DNA of 64,000 bases, taken from Nanobdellota archaeon (GTDB lineage: Archaea; Nanobdellota; Nanobdellia; Woesearchaeales; UBA9642). Of this stretch, positions 18,249 through 29,054 are shown in pieces; within the stretch, counting starts at the first letter, position 1; every line of letters starts with the position of its first letter. The notes below the pieces were generated by a model that made no database searches, had not been told where the DNA came from, and saw only the letters and a program-made list of their open reading frames with translations. The position numbers and the translations under genes were made by a program. Location of the stretch: positions 62,001-126,000 of the forward strand of contig JAKAKR010000008.1 of NCBI GenBank assembly GCA_021813435.1, read 5' to 3'.

Positions 18249-20432
18249 TCAATATATCATCGGCATAGGGTAAGGTGCATTCTCCTGGTATGGCAGATCA
18301 ATGCTGTTCTGTGATGTCAGATTGTTTGTCAGATCATTCACCTTGATATACTGGTTCGATATGGTGTACAGGCTATTGTCGAAATATATGCTTCTCGTCA
18401 CTGTTGCCTGATTCCACCAATTAAAGTACTGTGAATTAGAGGATGAATGCTTAACCTTGCCGAGTAGTTCAAGCGCGCTGTCCTTGACAGAAAATACGTA
18501 CGCGCCATTCCATACATTATAATAATATCCGTAAGGCCCATTCCGTCCTGTATCTATAACCTCGGTAACTGGCAGGACAACAATGTTTTTTGTCTTGCTG
18601 TAAAGGAATGCTTTAGGATCATGGAGCACAGCGCTATCTGTTCCGGAAATTCCAATTGTATAGTGTCCTGTTTCTTTTGGGCGCGCCACATCGCTGACAT
18701 CAAAGATGCTTATCTTAACGCCTTTAGTGACTGTGCTGCCATACTCATTTACATCAGTCTCTTTGCCGACACCAATAAGTGTGGTATCATTGATCGGGTG
18801 CAGATAACTACTGTATCCTGGGACTTTTAATTGTCCAAGGATTTTTGGCGACGAAGGATCGCTTAAGTCTATTGCGAAAAATGGATCGATCTGTCGATAG
18901 GTTACCATGTAGAGTCGATTGCCCATGAACCGTGTGGAATATATGGATTCGTTCGGGGCAATATCCTGCAGTGTTCCGACAGTATTCATTGTAGCGCCCA
19001 GTACATACACATTGTTGTATTCTTTTCTGCCGCTATTCAGCCAGACGTCGACGGTGGTTGCGACACGAAGATTATTGTTATACTCGTCTAAAGAGTACTG
19101 GTTGAGGAGTCGTCCGTCGACTTCTGCGCGCGACATATAGGTGATGTGACCGTCTGCTATGGCAATTTTGCTGATGACTGTCTTACTATGCTCTAATTCC
19201 TGCCTGAGATCATATTCCTGCAATGCGTCCTGAATCTTAGTGAACATATCCTTGTATTGTTCCTGTAATTGTTCATTATTTTGCGCTTTGGAGAAGAAGT
19301 CAGTCAATACTGTTGAGATCTTATCCCACTTCTCGTCGTCAGTGATTGACATGCTGTTGATAGTGGTTATCTGTGTCTTGAGATCTCCCTGCAATAACGG
19401 GACAATCACATTGTCGAATCTTTCCTTACTATACTGCTCATTATAGCAGCGGAATCCCCAACAATAATAACGCTGTTTCTGATACGCAATGTAGATATTA
19501 TTCTCTGAGACCATGAGCGTATTGCCATAGCCGAGAAGGAACGATTTTGAATCGACAACAGCGTCAGTTTTCAGATTGACTGAGAGGATGGTGTTATAGA
19601 CATAGTTCTGTTCAGGATTGTCAAAGTAATATATTGGCGGAAGCATCTTTTCTGCGCCAAGCATAACAACCGGCATATCGATTGTGCGATAATTGGCATA
19701 TTCCTGCGCTATCACATACACCACATCATTGATCATCCGCGATTGATAATAATTACCCGAAACACTATACTTGTCGAGAAGTTTAGGATTCTTGCGATCG
19801 CTCACATCATAAATGTAGAGATAGGTCTTTTGACGATATGTCGGAACAGGAGTGATATCATATTTCTGGAAAGTGAATGATTGCTCATTAGCATTTACAA
19901 AGATCACCACCTTGTCCTTATTTAATAACAATTCCTGCGCGCGCGGAATATCATATCCGTATCCGGTATCATTATCAAAGATCTTTGTCGTAGATATAAT
20001 GCCCGCGTTCTCAGGATTTGCAGCATCCACAATAACAAGTTTATTGTCGGCGATCATATAGATATATCTTCCGTCATTCTTGACAAAGTCCGCTTCATCA
20101 ACAGATTGATACTGATTATTGGTCTGCGAGTAATCAGCAGCGCCTGCAGGAGTGGTTGCTTGCTGGGCAACAGGAGCGCTAAGCGCGCCTGTACTGCGTT
20201 CTGCAGACATCTTATTTACCATAATACCGCCGCTGTTCCCGCTTGTGGAATCCTGGCCTGCTTTGGCAAGAAATGCCTGCAACTCTGCAGCATCCTTAAA
20301 TTGCTTCAAATCCTGGCTCGGAGTCTGATTTGCAGACTGATTGTTAGGATTTACAGGAATATTCTGGCAGCCTGCAATAAAGAGTGCTGCAAATGCGAGT
20401 ACAATGACGACAAAAAGGATTGTTTTATTCAT
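18249..20432 (-). CDS. Secreted lipoprotein with C-terminal beta-propeller domain
   Basis: Signal MNKTILFVVIVLAFAALFIAGCQN (lipobox AGC); DYSQTNNQYQSVDEADFVKNDGRYIYMIADNKLVIVDAANPENAG; repeated beta-strand blades. Confidence 0.85.
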   Translation of the reverse strand: MNKTILFVVIVLAFAALFIAGCQNIPVNPNNQSANQTPSQDLKQFKDAAELQAFLAKAGQDSTSGNSGGIMVNKMSAERSTGALSAPVAQQATTPAGAADYSQTNNQYQSVDEADFVKNDGRYIYMIADNKLVIVDAANPENAGIISTTKIFDNDTGYGYDIPRAQELLLNKDKVVIFVNANEQSFTFQKYDITPVPTYRQKTYLYIYDVSDRKNPKLLDKYSVSGNYYQSRMINDVVYVIAQEYANYRTIDMPVVMLGAEKMLPPIYYFDNPEQNYVYNTILSVNLKTDAVVDSKSFLLGYGNTLMVSENNIYIAYQKQRYYCWGFRCYNEQYSKERFDNVIVPLLQGDLKTQITTINSMSITDDEKWDKISTVLTDFFSKAQNNEQLQEQYKDMFTKIQDALQEYDLRQELEHSKTVISKIAIADGHITYMSRAEVDGRLLNQYSLDEYNNNLRVATTVDVWLNSGRKEYNNVYVLGATMNTVGTLQDIAPNESIYSTRFMGNRLYMVTYRQIDPFFAIDLSDPSSPKILGQLKVPGYSSYLHPINDTTLIGVGKETDVNEYGSTVTKGVKISIFDVSDVARPKETGHYTIGISGTDSAVLHDPKAFLYSKTKNIVVLPVTEVIDTGRNGPYGYYYNVWNGAYVFSVKDSALELLGKVKHSSSNSQYFNWWNQATVTRSIYFDNSLYTISNQYIKVNDLTNNLTSQNSIDLPYQENAPYPMPMIY

Positions 20433-20565
20433 AGGAATCTCCTCCATACACAATGTAGAGTTGCCCGTATATATAAATATTCAGAAAGCTTTGAACAGGA
20501 TTGAAGTTAAAAAAGCAACATTTAAAAAGGAAAACAGCGAGGATAAGAGAAATAAGAGGTAATGT

Positions 20566-23500
20566 ATGGGTGAGTATGTGTTTATAAGAAAAAAACTTGT
20601 TCTTTTGATGGTTGTTATATTACTCATACCTTCCACGCTTGCAGTTGTGGGAAACTCTCAAATGTATTTTTTCTGGACACATAAAGATTCTAGCACATAT
20701 ATGCCAACAGAAGACACTCCGCGAGAAACACTGTACTCGTTTCCATTCAATTTTTATCACCACGCGACAGATAACGCGTATCATGGATGGTGCACGCCCG
20801 ATTTCAATTATATTAGCTTAATATATCTAAACGATACACAACCTATTTCCTTCAAATATGATGTTTCTGACGACGGACTGTATGTGTCATTAATCCCTCT
20901 TAAATTTGTAGAGGGTATTTTAACCGAAGATGTATCAAAAAACACTATTCGAATAGGAAATGATATTGTTACGCGCAATCAACTTCTAACACTCACACCT
21001 CACGATAAAGGATTTTATTTATTGCTCATCACACAAAAGAATGTAGCTACCTCCACCAGCTGTGATGGTCAAGAACGCGCATTGTATAATTTTGAGTTAG
21101 TTAATAGCTACGGTCAACCCTTAGTCTCTAACCCTCACAACGTCCTACTCTTTGATGGTCGAAAACCACTCTCTTGGATAAGACCATACACATTCAATAT
21201 AAGCGATTTTAATATTGATGCTGATACATGGGATAATGGCTCGCTTTGTACTGCGCAAGGTTTTGATTGGGCAGCAGACTTTCCCGCTACTCTTCCTGCC
21301 GAGCGCCGATGTTGTGGCGATGACATCGGGCAGGGTGGTGATAAAGGTTTTGTCTTTACCGATACAAAGAGTCATGCGTTCGTTTGCACCATTGATGCAT
21401 CAGGGTCAGCCGCGTGGAAACCGCTGGCCGGGCAGCAATGTCCTTGGGATCCTAATGGCGCGTTTGAAAGTATCTTAACCAAAGGCAATAATTATAATAG
21501 TCTTGCGACTAACGGCGCTGACGCGTGTTGCGGCGATGATTCAGGTACTTGCGTCAGCTCTGCAAATTCCTGTCAATCACGAACAGACAACACATCCTGT
21601 GCAGCTATTTCCGGATGTACATGGACGCCTAACGTAGTTATAGAGACGGGGTATCTTGATAGCAGTTGTATTATCCATGATGCGCCGCAGTGTCCCCAAA
21701 GTGCTCCTTATGAACTAGATCATCAAACAGACACAACAACGAATTGTTGTGCGAATTATGGTAACGCTTGTGATTCTGGCGCATCTTATACTTCCTCAAG
21801 AACGTGCTCTCCAACTCCCACACCATCAGGCACTTGCGCTTCGGCAACGCCAACAGACTGTACGATTTATGCAGATAGTTCTTCCTGTAATGGCGCAGGC
21901 TGCACGTGGGAAAACTATCAAGGATTCACCCATGATTATGGGTATATTACGCCGGATAATGCTTCATTATGTTATAATAATCAGAGCGATTTGAGAAATC
22001 CTGATCCGAGCGATCCTGCAAATAGTGTATGGTCGTGGCTTTCTGCATCAGGAAACAACATCCCCTTCAAGATTTTTACACTAAACAATTCACAATATAA
22101 CAAGACCGTCGATACCCTCTCGAACGGAGATGCATGGTATTATTGCAATGCAAGCAGCAGCATAACTGTCGGATTACAAGGAAAGGCAGTTGCTGAGGGA
22201 CAATCACCTACTTCCGCAAGTAACAATAATCCTCGTATACAGTCCTGTCTATTTATGGCACAGATATTCTTTAGTAAATCATATAATCATATTTGTTCAA
22301 CAAAGCCAGGAGACACATTTTGTTGTAATAATAATCGCGCAAATATCGCAGATTTTGATAGCGACTGCACTTGTCTTGACGGATCGGGCACCAAGATTTA
22401 CAGCCCGATAACGCAGCCGCCTGGCACGAACGGAATAGGAGGCAGTGATGGTCCGTTCGACAAAAGCGCATGTAGTTATGACGGAACAGGTTGTCTTTTC
22501 TATTTTGATAACACAAAATCCTGCGCGCAAAATAATGGTGTATTATGTGATGCAAAGCAAAATTTCTGTGTTAAGGGGCAATTTGACGCTAAGCGTACTT
22601 GTTGTTATTCCCCGCTGAATGCAGCAAAATGTGAGCCTGGGACTGCTATAGATTCAGAATTAAACTGTACCAAGATAGGCGGCGCGGTGTATAACAGTAC
22701 GCAACCGCAACTCTGTCATTTTGAAAATGCATCAATATCAGGCACTCTGCTCAGCTGCTGTTTTGGTCCATTAAGCGCAGGCACAGGCGTTAACCCCTGG
22801 GTTTCTAAAATACTTCAACAATCACCCAACGCATTCCTCTGCTTTAAACAAGATACTAATAATCTCTTCGGGCAATGTGCGTATGATAATAGCGCCGTCA
22901 ATAACGATATTGTGCTCGGAAGGTCTGTGGATCAATCATCTCAGCGGATATTTTCCGCAGGAAAACAACTACATACTATACTTTCATTTGATACGATTAA
23001 TCAGACTACAGGCCTTATTGTGGACAGAGGGTATAAGATTTCTATACGATTGTCATATGGAAAAGCGAGTAATAAGGATGGCGCGCTAATGAAAACTACA
23101 CCTTTATTCACTATATCCTCTTATTCGTTACTCGAATTTGATATTATGTATCCTGCAGATATGAAAAATGTTTCTGTAGTCTTATTTTATAATTTGCCCT
23201 CTGGCGAAGAAAAGAACATGACACTAGGATTACTGCGCGCGCACCTGAACAACGGAAATGCCGCATATCGTTGGCATCATGCAATATTCAATATTTCCGG
23301 AATACCTGTGGGCAGTACGTATTATTCTCTGCAATTTATTGAAAATGATTTTGCAAGTGATTATTCTATGCTCTTTGATTCACTTACCGCGGTTCCTCTC
23401 ACTGACGCCGATAACCGTGTCAACACCCCCAACTATTATTGTACAGGCGGATTCGGGACATGGATTCCTGATCTTGATCCCAACCCGCGAAAAGTCGACC

Positions 23501-24039
23501 TTACGGATTGGAACCAGTATGGTCCTTATCAGTTTGCATGTACTGTCCAGGCAGCGTTCGACTGGACAGGTACGCAGTGTTGCGGCGACGATACCCGCCC
23601 CGGATTATATGGTGAGTTCTATAATGATACGAAGAAGGGATGCTTTAATGGAAGTAAGATAGAGAATGATTGGAGCGTAGCATACATTTACAATATCCCT
23701 GAATTCCTCAATGCAGGGCGCACCCAGGTTAATCCTGCATTTACCGCATTCCCCTATAAGGATATATTATATTATAATAACGCATTTTATGGATGCCAAG
23801 TTGGGGACAAATATAATAATTCATTATTGCAGACTGCATGGAATGCAAGTATCATCCCTAACGACATGCTTATTACAAACAAGATCACTGGCGAATGCGC
23901 AGTTGTAGGATCCTATTATTGTTCGAATCATGCGTGGCATAAGATCACGGCAACGCAAGGATCAGGGACAACGATCCTGCGCAAGTACGCGCCTGCAGGT
24001 AATCTCATCTTTAATGGAAATTTTGAGGTGACGCCATAA
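20566..24039 (+). CDS. Large secreted Cys-rich surface protein (1157 aa)
   Basis: N-terminal signal KLVLLMVVILLIPSTLAVVG; repeated CCGDD modules and two C...GCTW modules. Confidence 0.8.
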   Translation: MGEYVFIRKKLVLLMVVILLIPSTLAVVGNSQMYFFWTHKDSSTYMPTEDTPRETLYSFPFNFYHHATDNAYHGWCTPDFNYISLIYLNDTQPISFKYDVSDDGLYVSLIPLKFVEGILTEDVSKNTIRIGNDIVTRNQLLTLTPHDKGFYLLLITQKNVATSTSCDGQERALYNFELVNSYGQPLVSNPHNVLLFDGRKPLSWIRPYTFNISDFNIDADTWDNGSLCTAQGFDWAADFPATLPAERRCCGDDIGQGGDKGFVFTDTKSHAFVCTIDASGSAAWKPLAGQQCPWDPNGAFESILTKGNNYNSLATNGADACCGDDSGTCVSSANSCQSRTDNTSCAAISGCTWTPNVVIETGYLDSSCIIHDAPQCPQSAPYELDHQTDTTTNCCANYGNACDSGASYTSSRTCSPTPTPSGTCASATPTDCTIYADSSSCNGAGCTWENYQGFTHDYGYITPDNASLCYNNQSDLRNPDPSDPANSVWSWLSASGNNIPFKIFTLNNSQYNKTVDTLSNGDAWYYCNASSSITVGLQGKAVAEGQSPTSASNNNPRIQSCLFMAQIFFSKSYNHICSTKPGDTFCCNNNRANIADFDSDCTCLDGSGTKIYSPITQPPGTNGIGGSDGPFDKSACSYDGTGCLFYFDNTKSCAQNNGVLCDAKQNFCVKGQFDAKRTCCYSPLNAAKCEPGTAIDSELNCTKIGGAVYNSTQPQLCHFENASISGTLLSCCFGPLSAGTGVNPWVSKILQQSPNAFLCFKQDTNNLFGQCAYDNSAVNNDIVLGRSVDQSSQRIFSAGKQLHTILSFDTINQTTGLIVDRGYKISIRLSYGKASNKDGALMKTTPLFTISSYSLLEFDIMYPADMKNVSVVLFYNLPSGEEKNMTLGLLRAHLNNGNAAYRWHHAIFNISGIPVGSTYYSLQFIENDFASDYSMLFDSLTAVPLTDADNRVNTPNYYCTGGFGTWIPDLDPNPRKVDLTDWNQYGPYQFACTVQAAFDWTGTQCCGDDTRPGLYGEFYNDTKKGCFNGSKIENDWSVAYIYNIPEFLNAGRTQVNPAFTAFPYKDILYYNNAFYGCQVGDKYNNSLLQTAWNASIIPNDMLITNKITGECAVVGSYYCSNHAWHKITATQGSGTTILRKYAPAGNLIFNGNFEVTP

Positions 24040-24293
24040 TGGAGCTTTGGTTACTTGTCATCTTTGGACTTTTTGGAGGATTGATCCACGCCCTCGTCGG
24101 AATGTTTAAACATAAAGTGTTTTCCGGAAGAGAAAAGTTTCACAAGGGAAAATTTTCATTTACACTCATTGCTTCAGGACTCATCGGACTTTTTTGTGCA
24201 CTGCTATTGATCGAGGATTATCGCATCGCGCTCCTTGCAGGATACGCAGGCACAGACCTCATCCAAGGTATCTATAAGATTACGCGAAAATGA
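24039..24293 (+). CDS. Small membrane protein between the two secreted Cys-rich genes
   Basis: Start overlaps upstream stop (TAATGG); hydrophobic segments LLVIFGLFGGLIHALVGMF and FTLIASGLIGLFCALLLI. Confidence 0.7.
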   Translation: MELWLLVIFGLFGGLIHALVGMFKHKVFSGREKFHKGKFSFTLIASGLIGLFCALLLIEDYRIALLAGYAGTDLIQGIYKITRK

Positions 24294-26272
24294 TCACGAC
24301 AAAACAATACGGAATAATCATAATATCATCGCTCATCCTATTTATACTCGCTCACACAATTCTTGCTGCAGGTCCTGTCGATTGTACTATCTTATTGAAG
24401 CAAAGTGTCTGTCAGTCAACCGCGGGATGCACCTGGGATATTGATTCATGTATTGCCGCGACTTCTGGATCAAGTACTCCACCAGTAACCTGCGGCAATG
24501 GACAAATAGACAGTGCCTTGGGAGAACAATGCGATTGGAATAGCACTAACGCAGCAATCAATATTACCGACTGTAATGTCTATGATCCCTCCTTAACTGG
24601 CACTGCAACATGCTTATCTGATTGTACGCTAAATACGACGCTGTGTAAGCCATACCACGCGCCACAAAACAATCAAAATACTGCAACGCCAATCGTAGGA
24701 TGGTATCCTTCGAATACGAGTTGGACAGTAACAGGCGGAGTATTAAATGCCACAAGCATAGGATCAATCAATTCCACACCTTTCTTTTTATCCGCAGGAA
24801 CAAATTATACTTTTTCAATTTCTAGCTCTGCCGTTGTCATAGTTACATTCTATGCGCCAGGAGCAGGCACATTAGACGTATTCCGTGCAAGCGGTGTATT
24901 CCAGAAAGATATTATTGTGTCGCAGGATAATAATTATACACTCATTATTACTGTCCAGACTCCTGGAACACTCATCGACAATATCTCGCTGGTTGAAAAG
25001 ACTCCCGTCATCTTTGATGAACCTACATCAACTACTGCGCCTTATGGGTGTTGTTACGACACCTACTGCTGGAATGGCAATACCTGCGTGAATAGTCTTG
25101 ACTGGACGAATAACTCGCAAGAACCACCATTTTGGAACTCACTCAATATCACCACGTGGCTTAATGATCATGTCAATAATTCCTGGAATGATCGCGCGTA
25201 TGGTTATCGCTGCACAGTCAATGATTCAGGATACGCGAATTGGACTCTTAGCAATATAAAATACGGCTGGGACTTTAAGGAATCAGGATATTGCGCGCAT
25301 CAGACAGACTGTTTTGTCAGCAGTGGCTTTGATTATAATCTTAGCGATGGATTCTCAGGATGCATTCCGAATGGGACATTCATTGCAGACACGGATAAAT
25401 CAAAAAATATGGATTTCGCGCTCAGCTCAAGCGGCGACAGGTATTGTCTTAACGGCAACTGGACCACACGCACTGCGCTCATGGCGCTCGCGTTGGAAAA
25501 TATTTCGCAAGGTACGAATTTTATCCTCTTCTGCGGCAATGCTGCAATGACATTCAACAATAATTCGCAACCCGGAATCAATCCTACAGCCGCATGCACA
25601 CTCATTATGCGCCACACTGATGGAAGCGAGCAAGTCATTAATACATTCACAACAGACCTCTCTATCAAAGATGCGTTACTCGCGATTGGCGCAGTATATC
25701 AACAAATATATAGTGCAGCTATCCCAACCGCCACATCATGCTCGGGTTCTGGATCATTCCTGACTTGCATTGAGTATGAGGATTCATCAAACAGCAATAA
25801 GCTCTACCTCTATTATAATAATGAGACCAAATATTTCATGATGAGTACGCAGAAAATACCTGGAGTCACAACGCAAAATACGCTCGTGATATTCTGGAAT
25901 ACTCTCGTCGCCTTTTTCAAGAGAATCTTTGGAATAACAACCACAGAATTCTCCAGCAATCTTGCGCTCCAAAAGACTTCAAATTTTGCAGAACTCTACA
26001 TCCTCAGAAATAATTCACTCATCATCACAGGAACACAGGAACAAAAATATGATGAAGCGCACCCCGGGATATATTATTTCACCTATCTTAATTATACTGA
26101 TACGAAAAATCCTGCAATAGGCAACGCAGTAATCATGGACCCCACATATCTTAAGATGCATACTGAGGACTCTGCCATCACTTCTGCAAGCGGCTCGCAG
26201 GAAGTCATCCTACGCTACAATACCACAAGCGATCTCTGGCCATACTTTACTGCAGTACTGCGGGACAGATAG
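24290..26272 (+). CDS. Secreted Cys-rich surface protein (660 aa)
   Basis: ATGA overlap with upstream gene; signal YGIIIISSLILFILAHTILAAG; C...GCTW module near N-terminus. Confidence 0.8.
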   Translation: MITTKQYGIIIISSLILFILAHTILAAGPVDCTILLKQSVCQSTAGCTWDIDSCIAATSGSSTPPVTCGNGQIDSALGEQCDWNSTNAAINITDCNVYDPSLTGTATCLSDCTLNTTLCKPYHAPQNNQNTATPIVGWYPSNTSWTVTGGVLNATSIGSINSTPFFLSAGTNYTFSISSSAVVIVTFYAPGAGTLDVFRASGVFQKDIIVSQDNNYTLIITVQTPGTLIDNISLVEKTPVIFDEPTSTTAPYGCCYDTYCWNGNTCVNSLDWTNNSQEPPFWNSLNITTWLNDHVNNSWNDRAYGYRCTVNDSGYANWTLSNIKYGWDFKESGYCAHQTDCFVSSGFDYNLSDGFSGCIPNGTFIADTDKSKNMDFALSSSGDRYCLNGNWTTRTALMALALENISQGTNFILFCGNAAMTFNNNSQPGINPTAACTLIMRHTDGSEQVINTFTTDLSIKDALLAIGAVYQQIYSAAIPTATSCSGSGSFLTCIEYEDSSNSNKLYLYYNNETKYFMMSTQKIPGVTTQNTLVIFWNTLVAFFKRIFGITTTEFSSNLALQKTSNFAELYILRNNSLIITGTQEQKYDEAHPGIYYFTYLNYTDTKNPAIGNAVIMDPTYLKMHTEDSAITSASGSQEVILRYNTTSDLWPYFTAVLRDR

Positions 26273-26355
26273 ACCAGAATACCAGTACCTGCTGCAGGCT
26301 ATCGACGGCGCCAGTCGAGCAGTACCTTTTTAAATTCCCTTCTGTTTCTTTAACT

Positions 26356-27312
26356 ATGCCTGAATCAATGATATGGACTGAAAAATATCGCCCGACATCA
26401 TTTACAGAAGTCAAAGGACAAAAAGACATTGTCAAACGGGTCAAGGGCTTTGTGGATGCAAAAAACATGCCGCACCTCCTCTTTGCAGGACCCGCAGGAA
26501 TAGGCAAGACCACACTATCACTCGTCATCGCAAAACAGCTCTACAAGGATTCCTGGCATGAAAACTTTCTGGAACTCAACGCCTCTGATGAGCGTGGTAT
26601 CGATGTTGTCCGTATCAAGGTCAAGGAGTTTGCGCGAACAAAAGCAATCGGCGATGTCCCATTTAAGATAATCTATCTGGACGAATGTGACGCGCTCACC
26701 CGCGAAGCGCAGCAGGCATTACGCCGGACCATGGAGAATTATACGCAGACCTGCAGGTTTATCCTAAGTTGCAATTATAGTTCAAAAATCATTGAACCGA
26801 TCCAGTCGCGCTGCGCAATATTTCGTTTCAAGCCGCTTGTCAAAGAGGATATCCACGAAATCATCGCGCATATTGCTGAACGCGAAAAATTGCATATTGA
26901 TGAAAAGGCCAAAGATGCGCTCGTCGAGGTCTCTGAGGGCGACTGTCGAAAATTGGAAAACATCATGCAGGCCTGCGCAGTCTTGAGCACTAAACTTACA
27001 GAGTCCATTGTCTTTGAAGTTGCGGCATTTGCAAGACCTGCAGAAATCAAAGAGATGCTCGAGTTTGCGATAAAAAAAGATTTTCCTAAGGCAAAAGCAA
27101 AACTTCTTGACACTATGCTCAATTATGGACTTTCAGGACTTGATGTTGTCAAACAAATCCAAAAAGAGATCTGGACACTTAAGATTGATGCGCAAAAAAA
27201 ACTCGAGATGGTCAAGGACTGCGCAGAGACAGAATTCCGCATGGTCGAAGGATCAGACGAATATGTCCAACTTGAGGCGCTCCTTGCAAAGTTCGTGCTG
27301 ACGAACGCATAA
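26356..27312 (+). CDS. rfcS: Replication factor C small subunit
   Basis: MIWTEKYRPTSFTEVKGQ, GPAGIGKTTLS, ELNASDERGIDVVR, YLDECDALT, RFILSCNYSSKIIEPIQSRCAIFRF; intein-free. Confidence 0.97.
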   Translation: MPESMIWTEKYRPTSFTEVKGQKDIVKRVKGFVDAKNMPHLLFAGPAGIGKTTLSLVIAKQLYKDSWHENFLELNASDERGIDVVRIKVKEFARTKAIGDVPFKIIYLDECDALTREAQQALRRTMENYTQTCRFILSCNYSSKIIEPIQSRCAIFRFKPLVKEDIHEIIAHIAEREKLHIDEKAKDALVEVSEGDCRKLENIMQACAVLSTKLTESIVFEVAAFARPAEIKEMLEFAIKKDFPKAKAKLLDTMLNYGLSGLDVVKQIQKEIWTLKIDAQKKLEMVKDCAETEFRMVEGSDEYVQLEALLAKFVLTNA

Positions 27313-27365
27313 ACGCATATGCTGTCTTGCGTATCCTTTTTATCCTGATCCCTGTCTTTGCGACA

Positions 27366-27731
27366 ATGAAACTCTACCCGTTCAGCCCCATCCAATCTAA
27401 AGAAGCATTACTCGCGGCAATCACTCATATCCATCTGGAAGCCCACAAACTCTGCAAGCAAAGCTTCGGCACATATCTTAGCAATGCAGGAAATGTCGGC
27501 GTATTCTGCCATTACACTGACGAATTTGTATTCTTAAAAAAATTGCGTGACGAACTGACAGAACTTTCAGATAATTCTGACCAGAAATACTTTAAACTGC
27601 ATGAACCACTAGTGATCCCTCAACAGGGCGACATTCCTGAAACAACATACACATATCTCTATATCCGAAAACCTGACCCGTACCGGCATCATGTAGGAGA
27701 CATTGACTTTTTTCTTGATACACCCAAATAA
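27366..27731 (+). CDS. Hypothetical protein
   Basis: ATG at 27366, about 121 aa, protein-like composition. Confidence 0.5.
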   Translation: MKLYPFSPIQSKEALLAAITHIHLEAHKLCKQSFGTYLSNAGNVGVFCHYTDEFVFLKKLRDELTELSDNSDQKYFKLHEPLVIPQQGDIPETTYTYLYIRKPDPYRHHVGDIDFFLDTPK

Positions 27732-27817
27732 GTCAGCACTGTCATGATGACAACAAATGTTCGGGTAAAATTATCCGACGCGACAAAACTCTGAGCATTA
27801 CAGAAAACAACCTTATC

Positions 27818-28360
27818 TTAATCAGTATATTTTTCTTCAAAGTCCTTGCGCAGTATGCGATACATCACTTCACTTGTGATCTCTCCATCTTTAATGATTG
27901 CATTCTGTCTTGTTCCTTCGAGCGTATATCCTGCCTTCTCAAGAACATGTGCAGATGGCGGGTTCCATGCAAAGACTCCTGCCTCGATGCGTTCAAGATC
28001 AAACGTATTGAACGCGTACGCAGTCACTACACGGAGCGCTTCTGTTGCAAAACCCTTGCCCCAGTACGGCTCGCCCAACCAGTATCCGATGGTTGCAGTC
28101 TTGCGATGCACATCTGCTTTTGGCTCAAAGCCGATGCCTCCAATAAGCGACTGTTCATAGAATATTGCAAAGGTATTTTTCTTTTTTTCAGGATCATTAT
28201 TACTCTTGAGCCATTTATCTGCTTCTGCAGGAGTGTAGGGGTGTGGAAAGCGGTCTACAAGGTTTCTCCAGATCTTTCTATTATTGGCTATTGCAAGTAG
28301 TATTTCCTTATCCCCGGAACGCCAATCCCGTAGATAGAGTCGCGCAGTCTTAAGTTCCAT
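27818..28360 (-). CDS. GNAT N-acetyltransferase, RimJ/RimL type
   Basis: MELKTARLYLRDWRSGD...GYWLGEPYWGKGFATEALRVVTAYAFNTFDLERIEAGVFAWNPPSAHVLEKAGYTLEG. Confidence 0.92.
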   Translation of the reverse strand: MELKTARLYLRDWRSGDKEILLAIANNRKIWRNLVDRFPHPYTPAEADKWLKSNNDPEKKKNTFAIFYEQSLIGGIGFEPKADVHRKTATIGYWLGEPYWGKGFATEALRVVTAYAFNTFDLERIEAGVFAWNPPSAHVLEKAGYTLEGTRQNAIIKDGEITSEVMYRILRKDFEEKYTD

Positions 28361-28500
28361 ACTCTTATATGTCTGCATTCTTTATATATTTTTGTAAGAA
28401 ATACTCGGATATATTGCGAAAGCGCCTTGCAAGAATGTCTTTACCAAAGAAAGATGTCGCGCAGAGAAGAAAAAATAGAAAAAAATAAAAGAAAAATAAT

Positions 28501-28977
28501 TTATGTATATTTGCCTTCAACGCTTCCCGTCTGCCTGATGGACTGTGTTGTCTCAGTATTGATATAGACAAATGAGACATCTGCTTTAAACTTCGAATCA
28601 AGCTGTCCGTTTGCTGGCGTGCCACATGCAAATGTGATGAGGAAGCTGTCGCCGTTCTGGATTGTTCCTGCAGGAGGAGTCATAGTCCAGTTTCCTGTGC
28701 ATTGGCTTGAGACTATTGAATAGTTTCCTGCGCCGCCAGGGATGGTGATTGCAACACCCTTATTGTTCTTGAATGCGATCTGGAAGGAATTTCCAGTTGC
28801 AGTGATCACTGCATTATCTACATTCGGTAATGGTGCAGGGAATGTTGTCCGGTCAGGCAATAATTTCTGCGGGCTAAGAACCCCGAAATATGCGAGTGCA
28901 CCGATTGCTGCGAGTACAATAACAATGGCCCATCCATAGGTCATCAAGAATTCCATGGCTGCTTGTCCTTTTTTCAT
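28501..28977 (-). CDS. Type IV pilin-like protein
   Basis: MKKGQAAMEFLMTYGWAIVIVLAAIGALAYFGVL: class III prepilin-like signal with Glu at +5. Confidence 0.85.
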   Translation of the reverse strand: MKKGQAAMEFLMTYGWAIVIVLAAIGALAYFGVLSPQKLLPDRTTFPAPLPNVDNAVITATGNSFQIAFKNNKGVAITIPGGAGNYSIVSSQCTGNWTMTPPAGTIQNGDSFLITFACGTPANGQLDSKFKADVSFVYINTETTQSIRQTGSVEGKYT

Positions 28978-29054
28978 AAATTCACCTCTACTTTTGTTTC
29001 AAAGATAGATGATTTACTCCTGAACAGCGATATTTATAAACTTTTTGTTTTGAT

